This document shows positions 48,079-59,944 of a stretch of DNA of 64,000 nt, in pieces. The position numbers and the translations under genes were made by a program. How positions within the stretch are numbered: the stretch's first letter is position 1; every line of letters starts with the position of its first letter. Source of the DNA: Stachybotrys elegans (taxonomy: Eukaryota; Ascomycota; Sordariomycetes; Hypocreales; Stachybotryaceae); NCBI GenBank assembly GCA_020746835.1, contig JAGPNK010000001.1, positions 1,612,001 to 1,676,000 on the forward strand. The letters run 5' to 3'. The notes beneath the pieces are model-generated. The model saw nothing but the letters and a program-made list of their open reading frames with translations. It had not been told where the DNA came from and did not search any database.

Positions 48079-50237
48079 CTGGGGTGGGCACGGCCACACC
48101 CGGTGTGCTACGTAATCCACCTGTTTTCGTCTCCGAGTTTCTCCGGCCTCGTAATCCTTGCCGCACATCAATTATTGCTAGCTACTTGGGTGGTTAGTGG
48201 GAGTGCGGTTCTCCAGGTGTTATCATCTTGGCTTTTTGTCCACTCCATATGCGGTGAAGATTTGAAAATGTAGCCAGTGAGCTCATTCATTGTAATAACT
48301 TTGTGCGCTTGTGCTTTCGTCATCAGGAAGTGCTCTGATTGGCCATCTTTGACAGCGAATTCTCAAGGGGGGGGGTTCTGCTGCCCAACTCATCAGGTGC
48401 CACGTTTGGTTTGTTTGTGATGCCAGGGTTGGTGAGCTTTTTCCCTTCTTCCTCATCTCCTCCTCCTTCTGCTTCGCCCTTTTCTTCCTCCTCTATCTCG
48501 CTCCTCGCCCGTCTTTCTTGCCTCCCATGACTCACGGCCCACATAAGCCCCGTTGATAAGATCTCGCTATGAGCTCCACTGACCCCAAGGGGTATGGCCG
48601 CCCACATCGTGAGGCTTGGGAGTTGCCGTCAAGGCGAGTTGATAACATCGCCTGGGCTTCAAGATAAGCGCAAGCGCCGCGGCTTGGGCTGTTGCCACTT
48701 GCCCGAAGGGCAGAATTCCGTTGGTCCAGCACTTGTGTCCCCCGTAACGAGGCCGCGTCTTCAAACGCCTACGCCTCCGGCCAAACGCATGTGGCATATG
48801 AGCAAATGCCAGGTGTCTGGAGAGCTGCACTAATGCATTCCGTTGCTCACCACTGCCTTAGCCTCAGCGCCCGATCAAGCTGATGCCCTCTTGCTCCCGG
48901 AAGGCCAGCTGGGCGTTGCCATGAGACACATTTCCACGCCTTCTTGGCGAGGACACAACAGGCTGTGTGTCTTGCTATTTAGTGGCCGGGTCCGGCGATG
49001 CTTGGGAGGAAGATACCCCATTACCCCACAAAGATGGCTGAGATCCCCGGACTTTCCCGGCTACTTATTCGCCTTGACCTGTCAACCTCAGGGGGGCAAG
49101 ACGTGCCATGATAGATCTGTCGCATGACGTGACGGTCAAAATCCGAGTGCTGTTGGATTAGGGGTCATGGGCCTGCAATGTCGATCTGCCTTGACTCGGC
49201 ATTAGCTAACAAGTCTTGCCGCGGGAACACACCTCACCCTACCAACTACCGTTATCTTGGTGTCCAAGGCTTTGGCCCGGCGGTCAGACTGGAGGAGGTG
49301 GCGTTGGTGTTGGTATGTGTGCCTCGCTCATAAAACACTAGCAAACCGTGTGCCTTCCAAGTAATGGGAACACCGGCGGTGACTTGGGATGCTGCCGAGC
49401 TGTAGGAGAACACTGGTCGTTCCAGGCTGGCCGGATTCGGAGTCTTGACACCCCCCGCCGTGTATTATTAAACACTTGCGCCTTGCGGGGACGGCTTGAA
49501 CTCTAGAACAATGAGCAAGTTTCTGGGTATTTCACCATTGCTCGCTAGTACTCCATAGATGGCGTTGGGTAGTCGGATGCCTGTCAACCGCGTCGACGCT
49601 TGGCTGAGGTGTTCGCTTGGCAACGTAGCCCGCGGGAACCATTCAACCACTCATGCAACAACTGCCGGGCCCAACATACGTCTACTAGCCATTGAAACAG
49701 TTGCCGGCAGCGGGGAGTGGAATACAAATATTAAAAGAGAGGATCACGGCTCAGCAGCCAAGCGGTAGGTCGTTTCCAGGGCTCTCGGCGGATGAAGATT
49801 TACGCTGAAGAGCCCAGCACGTGAATGCAGAATTCAGCAACAACTTGAATCGTCGATGTGGGGTAGTGCGATCCAAGAACATCCGTCAATGGTTTCCAGT
49901 CAGCTGACCAGCCTCCCTAGATTGGAGTGGGAGGGTCTGGCCAGAAATTACCTGACAATGCGTCGAGTCGGCACTTGAGCAAGGCAAGTCTTATCGCCTC
50001 ATAAGCTGGTCATGTTTACATATCCAAGTACTAATACTAACCTAGTATCCGTACCTACCTCCTACTAGTACTAGTAGTACCAGTAGCTGTGGTGGTTTGC
50101 CTTGTGATGATTACCTAATATGGCGTCCTACGATCACGTGAAGTCGCGACTGTCCCACTGACGCGCCCTGGCAATCGTCATTCCCTTGCGGTTGATGAGC
50201 GAGACTGAACCACCACTTACACTGTCTCCGTCAAGAA

Positions 50238-51768
50238 ATGGACTACCACTCGATACATGGATACGACGTGTCGAGCTTCGCTACCTCGGAAACTCGTAAG
50301 TCGGGTAACATCCCATGGCCGAGTCGGCGCTCATGTGCATGATAGATCGGCTGCCTACGATTTCCGCCTCACAGGCGCTTAATGAGCTGCACAGCCGTCC
50401 TGCCAACCCCATATCAACCGGCCTGAAGGATCTGGACGATGGCTTACTCGGATCCTCCGGGGACTCCCAGGAGCCGTCGCCCTTGGGTGGTGTCAAGCGT
50501 GGCCAAGTCACTGAGATATGGGGACCTCCTGGTGCTGGCAAAACAGCCCTCGGGTAACTTTCAACGTGAAGAGAGAGGGTGGCTTCCCATTGGCTGACAT
50601 TGACTTCAGGATGCAGCTAGCAGCCAACGCGTTACATACCGGCGGCAGTGTTGTGTGGGTGGGTGCGTAAGTCGCACATCAGACGATGTCCTGGAAGCCA
50701 ACTGACAAGGCCACCAGACTGCTTCCATGCGGCCCAGCCTGAACGTTTCACTGCAGTCCTAAACGCGGTAAAGAAAGCCGAGAAGTCCACCGTCGGAGAT
50801 GAGACTGAACAGCGCTGTGATGTTGGAAAGTTCACTCGATATGCCTGTCTGACATTGCCTCATTTGATGGCCTTGATTTCTCGTCCTACCAAGGATTCCA
50901 TCTACCAAAACGTATCCTTGGTGGTGGCCAGCATGGCGACTGCGCTACTAAATTCGGCATTGCCCAAAATGCAGGACGCGAAGCAGCCTGCACATGGAAA
51001 CAAGGGTTCGTTCTCTGGCTTTTTCTTGTGTACCACCCGCATTGACCCTCTTTTGTAGGCACCAAGGGTCATTCAAAGCGAATGCAGGCATTGCAGTTTG
51101 TGATCAACGCACTCCAGAAGCTGGCTGCGACTAGGAACTGTGCAGTCGTCCTTCTATCACAGTGCGCGACCAAGATGCAGTCCGAGAGGGGTGCTGCGCT
51201 GGTGCCCGCTGTCAGCTCTACTGTCTGGGAGCAAGGGATAGCCACGAGGGTGGTGCTCTATAGGGAGTGGGCACGGCAAGAAAATGCCATTGTCAGCATC
51301 ATGATGGCGGGTCTTCAGAAGCTGGATGGCAAGGCTACTGATGACTACGTTCAGCGGGCGTCGCCATTTCGAGTCGAGAACGTGAGTACACCCCACGTGC
51401 CAGCTTCGCATCTCTACTAAACTATAGTGCATCAGGGCGGTGTGGCTACTGTGCAGTACGACGCTGTGGGCATGACAAACATTTTACACCAGAAGCGAAA
51501 GCTAGATCAAACAGAACTGGATCTACCTGAAAGCGACGATGATGAGGACTACGACTGGGCCAATGAGGACGGCACTCCATACCCTTTCCCACAAGGGAAA
51601 TTTCAGGGTAGCGAAGACTTCATGGGCCAGGAGGTCGGACGAAGCGACGAAGAGGCCGAGACTGAGGACGAGGACGGCGGTCAAAGCGCCAGCGAAGCAG
51701 ACCCGTCAGGGCCTAATAACGGGCCCAGCGCCGGTGAAGCGCCGAACATTACGGCCGAATTGCCGTGA
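50238..51768 (+). CDS. Rad51 paralogue, RAD55/Rhp55-like recombination mediator
   Basis: Six exons, 50238-50295, 50346-50553, 50610-50662, 50718-51005, 51059-51381 and 51436-51768, encode 420 residues. The first junction creates SETHRLPTISASQAL. A RecA/Rad51 core is visible: ISTGLKDLDDGLLGG-like entry, Walker A GPPGAGKT (79-86), VVWVDCFH, and CAVVLLSQ followed by the WEQGIATRVVLYR segment. Where Rad51 has LLIVDS (Walker B), this protein has LVVAS (174-178), with Ala instead of Asp. The C-terminal 80 residues are acidic and disordered (ESDDDEDYDWANEDG). Rad51 paralogues of this type help load Rad51 onto single-stranded DNA in homologous recombination. Whether it is the Rad55 or another paralogue is a judgement from size and lack of the N-terminal Rad51/Rad57 helix-hairpin-helix. 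Introns are only 50-56 nt. Confidence 0.85.
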
Positions 51769-54736
51769 AAAAGTGCTCATATTGAGCGGCACGAACCGGC
51801 TCGATGCCAAGCTGGAGCCGACCATTGATTAGTAGGTCTGGGACCTGGCAGCGAAGGACTTGCACATTTTTGCACATTCCTGAATATGCAGGGGCACCAT
51901 GCAAGCTAAGCTAAGTGTCAATGAGTCTATGAGTCTACGGTTCATCAAAGGCGGCGGGGCTAGAGATCAGAGATCGAATCTCAAATCTCGGCCATAGCTC
52001 GGTAACAGCGGACAGTCCCACACAGCTTCATCATTTCGCGCCCAAGGAATCACATGAACACATACCACCTGCCAACAGCACATGAAATTCACGAGGCGCT
52101 ATTGACTCACAGGTGGCAGATTACAGTTGCTACTACCAAGAGCCAGGCTTGACAACAATACTCTCACGTGGTCTGTCGTCAGAGATGGCCAAGGCCCAGG
52201 GTATTTGGAATAGCATCGCTGCCTGAGGGCCGACATTCCAGGAGTACACATTGCCGCTAATCAGCGGGACTGGTCCTGCCTCTATCGTCAAAGGGTATGC
52301 AAGGCTGTGGGGGGTTGCTGGTAACTTAACGGACATGCCTACCATTGTTGACAGTATAGCCACAAGAGCAAGGCCTCGTTCGGTCGAAGAATAGAAGACG
52401 CTCCAGGTCTCTTTGGGGGTCAGAGAAGACTGACCTAAGCTTGGTGTAGCCACTCGGACCAACTAAAAAAACAGTACGCGGTTAATTTTTGTTATCTAAC
52501 TCGTTGCCATGAAGTAATGCCGGAGCAGTATTTCCCTTCTATCGGTTGGCGGTGCTCCAGATGTGTGTGATATATCTGCCATTCAGTTCCGGCTCACAGA
52601 GTCGAGGCGATCTTCAGATCAGCGGGCACCCCCACGCCAGCAATCAGCTTGATTATAGCCTGAAGCAATCCCGATGTGACATATCATCGAACTACATATT
52701 AATTGCAAGGATGCTTCGTGCGGTGGTGTGCTGGCTGGCAAGATGCAACCACATAGGCACGTCGCATGTACATCGACTGAACTGGAGAGCCTGCAGGCAA
52801 GCAAGCAATTGTGGACACCGGGACCCTCGGATATGCACCTGTTGCATCCGTAAGGGTGCGGTACAGATTTCGACCCCGGGGTCTGTACCTCCGCATCTTA
52901 TCCTGCTCCGTTATCTCGAACGACCGTCGTATGTTCTTCTAGGTTTACTGCAACGGTAAAGCCCCAGCCAGGTCGATCTCCGTGGGCTACATCTTTCTTG
53001 CTGCTTTAGGGTGATATCGCCTGGTCCCCCGTTCACGAGGTGTGTTTGTCAATCTATCCGGCGGGAAGCTCGGCAACGACTCTGCTGGCGGAACCAACAT
53101 TTGTTTGTTGCGGGCATGTGTCTGCACTCGATGCATCACAGGCTGAGGCGCCAAGTTGCCCTATCGCATGCGAATGAATGTTCGTCTCAACACTCGTGTT
53201 GATTGTTGAGCAACCCAGCGGTGAAAGCGAATCAGCGGGAGGGGCTAGCATGCAGATTATGCAGGCCCTCGGCATGGGCTGATGATGGCGCTTCGGTTTG
53301 TAATATGCCATGGATACGAACTCATGAAGGTGTCTAACGACAACGCCGGTAAACTTAACTCGAGGTACGCAGATATGATGTCCTTGACAGACCTGGAAAG
53401 CATCATGCACACGCCCTCCTCGCCGTATAGGATGGATGGATCGGAGCCATGTCAGACGGCACCCATGCCTTGCATGTGCCTGGTTGGCTGCAGCGGTGTG
53501 GTATCAATGCCATGGCGTCAGCATGATTCTGGAGTCTTGGCTTGGGGACGATGCAGATTGGCGTCTAGCATATAGGGGTACCCTTGCCTTCACATGCAAC
53601 CGCAGATGTTCTCGTGTGGGTTCCAAAGTGTTGGGGAGCATAACGCGCAAGCATTTCCGCTCTTGTCTCGAGAGACCTCTACAGACACAAGCAGTGACGT
53701 TGCATCCACTGTGTTCTTCACCATCTCCCGATCTCCCCCTCCGTGGCTCTGCCCATATCTATTGCGGTGTAAAAGATGGCATGATCACAACATTGTCGGT
53801 ATATTCTGCGCAATATAGCACAGCTTCCGGTCACCGTGGACGGCAGTTAGGCAATTGCTAGACATTGCCGGGCTTGGCAACGGTTAGTATGCAGAAGCAG
53901 TATTTGCTTTTCCCACCCATGTCTCTTGAAATGTCGTTATGCGTTTCGAATAGTATCATAATCTTCTTAGAAGCTGGACGTATTGGACACGGTGATGATG
54001 TATGCGTGTTGTTGTGGTCAATTTACATAGCAATATAATAAAGCCCTGTACATTGACAAGAAACAGGAACCCTTGAAACTTCCACACTATAAAGAATATT
54101 CGCATATACATAATATATCCATTTGACAGTGAGAACAGAAACAGAGGTCGTGCAGGTAAGAGTTGTGGAATTCTAGAAGCACGCAGTACCATACTTCCTG
54201 TATGCAGTGTAGGGTAGGTAGGCCAGGTGAGGGTGTGACTGCCCACGTAAGCAGGATTGGCGAATCAACTGAAACTTTGCCTTCTCATCAACAATCCTTC
54301 ATCAAGTGTAAACAGCCAGACATCGATTCACACGCGGCGAAACTATTCCGTCATTCAATCGAATGAGATCGACACGGGCCAGGAGCAGAATTCGGGATTC
54401 GAGGCGTGGTCGGTGTTGAAGAGTCGTTGAATTTGATCTCACACGTCTGCTGTGAGAAGTCTAGGTGAGCCCATCATCCCCTTCATCATTCACTTCAAGA
54501 TCAAAACCAGACGAGCCCACCCAGCAAGTCACATGCGTTATGAGGACGGGTGCGTGATGAGAGCCATGTGTGGTCTGAATGTATCCTGAATGTGAGACGG
54601 CGGGTTGCGGATGGTGCTGCACGTTGATTGGTGTGGTGTGAAATTCGTGTACTGAGAACATACGACACTTCTACTCATGACAAACCCGGCCAAACCTCAT
54701 CAACACTCATCGCTGACTATATACAGTGTAATCGAA
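51769..54736. other. 3 kb with one coding-like minus-strand fragment
   Basis: No complete gene is supported. On the minus strand, 52462-52133 is an open frame of 109 codons with a balanced, hydrophobic composition (GLALVAILSTMVG, PVPLISGNVYSWNVG, QAAMLFQIPWALAI) preceded directly by a splice-acceptor-like TTTTTTTAG. It starts without ATG and could be an internal or last exon of an unrecognised membrane protein or a remnant. The rest (52500-54700) shows nothing further. Confidence 0.4.
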
Positions 54737-56116
54737 ATGTCGAATGAAGGTGGCGCAAAAACTGAGAACCCTACAAACGGTGCCAGCGACACCCTGTCGA
54801 AGCCGGGAAAGCCCAAATTCTCATGGCTGTATGTTGTCCAGCATCCACGTCTCGTCGCCTTGTGAGATTAACGCGCATGGCAGCCAGCCGCATCCGATCT
54901 TTGCCATAATCCTGGTCGGCCCTGAAGAAGAGCCGTTCGGTATCCAGAAGGACTTCCTATGTAGCCGATCCGACCATTTCCGCAAGTACTTTGCTGAACG
55001 CGAGCATGACGAGAAAGTCGAGCACATCATCAGGTTGCCGGAAACGACGGCCGAGGTGTTTGGACTGGCACAGAATTTCCTGTACACGGGCGTTATTATG
55101 AATAGCCCCGACGAGGTCCCCTCTTACGAGTCGCTTGTCGGACTGTGGAAACTTGGCTACAATCTTGGCGTCGATGGCCTTTGTGCCAAGACGCTCGACA
55201 CCATGATGGAGTGCCGAGAGCTCACGCAACGTATTCCAGCGACGCCGCTGCTGATCCAAGTATGGAAAGACACGCCAGAAGGTTCCTCCATCCGCGTCTT
55301 GCTGCTATCCTGGGCTGCGGAGTATATGAGATCATCGGATGCCAGGACTGAGTTTGCCAAGTCTCTTCCCCAGGAGGTTCTGAGCGAGCTGGTTGTGGCC
55401 ATGAGCTCCTTCGACAGTGTCCCGGTTGTTCAGGCGCCAGTCAATTCCGAGCCGGCGACGGCAGAGAGCCAGGCGCCGCGGAAGAGTGTGCACTACCTGG
55501 AAGACAGGAGCGACGAGGAAGCATCCAAGACGGCCAAGAAGAGCCGCCATTCCTTGACCTCTGCGTCGGTGGCAGAGGTGGCTGCTATCAGTGACAAGGT
55601 TGCCCTGCATCGAAAGGCATCGCGGACTTCGCTTCCAAAGATGGCCAAGCGTAGATCGAGTGCAGCATATCTGGATCCCAGCGCAATCACGACAGCGCAG
55701 AGGTTGGACTTTTGCGCAGACCTGTTGCAGAGGATGCTTTCTGGACCAGGTAAGCCAAGCCGGCCCGACCAAGGTGCTGAAGGCTGCTAACTATACCCTC
55801 AGGCTTCTGGACACGACTGGTTGGCCCGTTCAAAGAACCGGTAGAGCCGGCCGAGGATGGCGTCCCAGATTACTTGGACAAGGTAAAGAGGCCGATGGAT
55901 CTTAGTACAATCAAGGCCAAGATGGACCGCAAAGGCTACACCGATGACGAAGAGTTCCTCAAAGACGTCCGTCAGATATTCCAGAACTGCTTCACGTATT
56001 GGAAGAAAGGAGACCCCATGTGGCTCGCCGGCGAGAAGCTCCAAAAGACGTTTGAGGAAAAGTACTCGCACATGAACAAATGGATTGCAAAGATGGCTGG
56101 GGAGGAGGCGGAATGA
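54737..56116 (+). CDS. BTB/POZ and bromodomain protein
   Basis: Three exons, 54737-54828, 54884-55749 and 55803-56116, encode 423 residues. The first 55 nt intron (GTATGT, ATTAAC branch, GGCAG) joins KFSW to a BTB domain at about 30-140: FAIILVGPEEEPFGIQKDFL, SRSDHFRKYFAE, IIRLPETTAEVFGLAQNFLYTG. A helical middle and a Ser/Lys-rich basic linker (TAKKSRHSLTSA) follow. A bromodomain occupies about 305-415: VPDYLDKVKRPMDLSTIKAKM, EEFLKDVRQIFQNCFTYW, LQKTFEEKY. At the position of the acetyl-lysine-binding Asn (normally Y-N) there is Trp-386. BTB domains mediate dimerisation and Cullin-3 or chromatin contacts; bromodomains read acetylated lysine. A chromatin-linked nuclear role is inferred. An alternative reading that begins in exon 2's frame has no sensible start; the model above is the only one that joins both domains in frame. 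Confidence 0.85.
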
Positions 56117-59107
56117 TTCTTCGCCGAGGACTTGGAGCCCCTGATGGACCGCCGATGTCGACAAGTCGGAGAGAGCGACTAGAGCTGAAGCGGCAATATC
56201 GACGTGGCACAAGTCCGCTGTTGGGTCCATTCCGATATGGCTGTTTTGGCGAACCTCTCTATGGGTCAGGGTACATGTTCTTTGGAGTTGGGAAGGCGCT
56301 GCCGTTCTTCATTTTCTCGCAGACGATACGGGAACAGGCGCACGAATTTGTTGTGGGTTAGAAGCACGATGGAATGAGGCGAGCCTACTAAACGCCCATG
56401 CTTGGGACTGCTCGACAAGAAGAGGCATCGTACTTGTCTGCCGGGATCCTTTTGCTTGCCTGTAGTAATGCTCGACGCCTCGACTCTGGCCAGTGGTTGA
56501 GGCGAGCTGTAGTACTAGTTATACCGTAGGTGGTTTATGGCCTTCATTAATATCACCGCCGGGCTCACTGGGTATGGTGTTTTCCGGGTCCATGACAATC
56601 GCTCAGCGACGGGGCGGGGAGATCACCAGAACTTTTCTAGAACCAGCTGTAGATTGTCAGCCTAACTTTGGCTAACAAGTCCAGGAAAAGAACGACGTTA
56701 ATTCCAGGGACGGGACGTCCTTGGACCCTGCTCATGGTCAGCCACAGGGACATGGTTTCCCCATGTTTTCCACGCGAGATCTCGTCGCGAACGACAGGAC
56801 ATCCCAGATCGGCGAGTTCCAGCATAGAAATAGAAGGCAGAGAGCTGACCGTGGGGAGGCTGAAGCACCGATGGCCATGATCGGAGAATACAATACCGGC
56901 TTGCCGTAGGGTAGGTCGGGTATTCATGATGGGAGTGGGGTCTGAATCCTGTGGCTTTTGGGTTCTTTATTTTTAGCCGCCATGACGCAGCCACAGCCTC
57001 CCAACAGCAGGAAAGGCCATCCTAAGCACGAAAGGCGAGAGTCGGGCAAAATTCTTTCCATCGTGGTGAGGCCCATCATGGTGAAGCCGAGGGCGAAGTG
57101 TGGAATCGGGACAGGCTACAGAATTGCTAAGAACAGCAACGGACCACTACTGGCTTAGGAATGGTCGTATCTGGAAATAGACGGCAGACATTTGTCGACA
57201 AGTTTGCTATTCATCTAAACGACAATGAAGAAACCAACCAGACCCTATCCTGCTTGTCTATTCCCCAAGTTTGCGATGGTAGATTCTGTTGGTAAGCCAT
57301 TGGCTGGGGTTCCAAGTCGAGCGCCACATGGATGACGGTGAGTGGCTGTGACCTTTCTTTGCTGCCACAGTGTGCCTTGGCAGGGTCGCTAGGCGTGGCT
57401 GCAATGCCCCGAAAACGAACGGCCATGAGCCAATCATTGGCAGATTCTGGGCTAGCGCAATGCAGCTTCTCGCCAGCACAGCCAGTCAGAGTGGTTTCGT
57501 ACCTGGCGCTTATTTATGGCAACCCGACCCCGTTTTTTTCCTCCTTGAGGTGCTGTGCTCGATGGTTGGCTGAGCAGCAGCAGCAGCAAGCGATGGAATC
57601 TACATTTAGGCTCAGCACAGAGCAGGACGATTATTCACCGGCGGGTCTGAGCAGGAAAACAGTGTGTCAAACGAGCACGGCGCTCCATAGAAACAGATGG
57701 GCCATGTGTCGTTAGCCGTCTGCGGGTTTCCAAGATTTCAAATTCGCCACGTCGATGGGTGAGTTGTACAAGACGAAAAGAAGAAGAAAAAAGAAGACGA
57801 AAAAGGAAGAAGAAGCACAGTGGGCATGGAGTGGAGCGCCGACTGCTGTAAAGGCGAGCGGCCACGTGTACCTGCATATTCTTATGCAAGGTACCGACCA
57901 AACATTGTGCATGCCCACAACGATTGGACTGCGTAAACAAAGCAGTGGGCAATTGCTTCTCGCCCAGAGGCCTCTAATGAAGACTCATTTCGCCCCGACC
58001 CGTCCTAAAAAGCGAACCATGGGTGTGACCAAGAGGTGATTTTAGCAGTCGAGCGCTGCCACGCAGGCTTAATCTCAAGTAAAGTAGGCGCCAACCTTCT
58101 GGGGACCTGGTCAGGAGGAGGCGGCGGCGATGATGGCGACAACACCGGCCAGCCAGGATCTACGCCGACTCACAGAAGAGTCCACACACGCACTTACTCA
58201 CTCACTAACCTCCACTCGCTGATTTAGTTGTGTGAGTGTGTGCGCCTCTTTTGGTTCGGCACGCACCCCGTTGCGCGGAGCAGAGCAGACAGTGCAGCCA
58301 CCAAGGCAAAACGCACCACAGTGCCAGACAGAAAGAAGAAAGGGAAAAAAAGAAGAGAAAAAAAAGCCCCGGCTGACTCCCCTTCGTGTCTTCGGACCTC
58401 TCTCTCTTCGGGCATGGCGCGGCAGACATGGATCAAGGACAATCATCATGAGCCCAGAGCGGGACCAAGCAAGCCCAAGAGTCCAAGCAAGCCCTGCCAG
58501 CATTTCCATTTAGCTTTAAAGCATTGCACGGGCCTTTGCTTGGGGCCTGGGCACCTGTGACTGGATGGCTGGATGGCCGCTTGCGAGTAAAATTAAAAGG
58601 AGATTGCTCGCCTGTTTGCCGCCTCTTGGTCCCGACCCGCTTGACCTGCAACAACCTTGGCACTTCCCTCCTATCCTCCTCCACTAACCTCCACCGCGAG
58701 CCACTTTACTCCCCGTTTTCCCCTTCTTCCTTTTCCTCCTCTTCTTCCTGCTCACCGTCCGTTTTTTTCGACGCCCTCGCTCTTTAACCTGCATCCACAG
58801 AGTATTCATACTCAGTCCATTCTTTCACAGACCACACGCCCACAAACGTTTTGTTTCCGCTCTGCACTTTGCACTCTCATTCTCTCTCTCTTTCGCGACA
58901 TTCGCATTACTTTTATTGGTGGGTACTCCCGCGACGAAACAGCCGGTGCCGTGTCAAAACGACGCGCAGCTGCAAATAAACGAGCGTGCTAACCAGCCAC
59001 ACAAACAGCCAACGCTCTCGTGCTTCATCGCCCTCGTTCGTTGCAAAACACCAGAAAGGAGAAGAATTACCAGTAAAAAACACATATCCGACACCAATAC
59101 CGTCAAG
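56117..59107. other. 3 kb intergenic, CT-rich leader at right end
   Basis: No gene is supported. At 58190-58250 a region rich in CACAC/ACTCAC faces GTGTGAGTGTGTG and could form a hairpin. Positions 58670-58900 are very pyrimidine-rich and look like the promoter or leader of the surface-protein gene. Confidence 0.5.
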
Positions 59108-59944
59108 ATGCTCTTCCGCGCCGCTGCTTCCGTCACCATCCTGGCCTGCGCCGTCAACGCCAGCGCCGAGCCCAAGCCTTACCGCCTGGCCACCATGCCC
59201 GTCCTCGGAATGAGCCTGGCTCGCCGCGATACCAACGGCTACATCCCCGAGCAGACCGTCTGCGGTGAGGGCAACACCTGCTCTGAGGCTTGCGGTGCTG
59301 GCTACACCGAGTGCGCTTCCACCAACGACTCCATTCACTGCTACAACCCCGATGCCCAGCAGAAGTGCTGCACTGACGGCTCCGGCAGTACGTTTACTCA
59401 TCTTGTTCTTGTCGCGTGAAACTGTTGGTCGTTAACATGGGACCTAGACTCTTGCGATGCCGGCTACTACTGCTCCCACGACACCCAGAACCAGACCTGG
59501 TGCTGCCCCGACAGCATGGATCTCGCCGAGTGCGCCGCTGCCTATAATGTAGTGGGCGGTCTCGAGACTCCTGCGCCCGCCACCACCAGCGCCGCCTCCT
59601 CCACGGTCGCTCCCACCACCACCAGCGCTCCCGCTACCACCGAGACTCCCGAGTTCACCACCTCGAGCATCCTGACCACCTCGGCTGCCAACACCACCGT
59701 CGTCGAGACTGTCGAGAAGACCACCACCTACTGCCCTCCCACCAGCTCTGGCTTCTCGAGCGCCTGGCCTGGTCTCAACAGCACCGTGTCCACGGCTGCT
59801 CCTAGCACCACCTTCGGGGGCACCGTTCCCACCGGCCCTGCGCCCGTCGAGACCCCCATCTTCAGCGTCCCTCCTAGCGGTGCTGCCCACACTGGTGTCA
59901 GCGCCCTGCTCCTCCTCGCTGTCGGTGTCGTTGCTTTCCTGTAA
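59108..59944 (+). CDS. Cys-rich secreted GPI-anchored surface protein
   Basis: Two exons, 59108-59387 and 59448-59944, across a 60 nt intron (GTACGT, GTTAAC, CCTAG) encode 258 residues. The N-terminus (MLFRAAASVTILACAVNASA) is a signal peptide. Two short Cys-rich blocks follow: CGEGNTCSEACGAGYTEC through QQKCCTDGSGNSC, then YYCSHDTQNQTWCCPDSMD, about fourteen Cys in all, probably disulfide-paired. The C-terminal half is a Thr/Ser/Pro/Ala-rich, O-glycosylation-type stalk, ending in a hydrophobic tail (VSALLLLAVGVVAFL) after small residues (SGAAHTG), typical of a GPI-anchor signal. Similar fungal proteins are often labelled 'Prp 4 CRoW domain-containing', which I recall but cannot verify. Function is unknown; a cell-wall or adhesion role is inferred from architecture. 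Confidence 0.88.

Larger units (their letters stand above)
42728..50237. other. 7.5 kb upstream of creA without a clear gene
   Basis: The creA promoter and long leader occupy the first kilobase or more: pyrimidine-rich on the minus strand at 42940-43180, with several CreA-type boxes at 43205-43708. Beyond that, I see no gene with domain or splice support up to the Rad51 paralogue. A run of 18 T sits at 48061-48078. Short repetitive TACTAGTA-like sequence lies at 50028-50092. Confidence 0.5.

Noticed and set aside
52305..52342. Possible 38 nt intron in the orphan minus-strand fragment
   Set aside because: Too short for a fungal intron, and the frame is open through it.
54829..54841. Very short alternative intron (13 nt) in the BTB gene that would also keep frame
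   Set aside because: Far below the minimum intron length; the 55 nt intron with a branch site joins the same frame.
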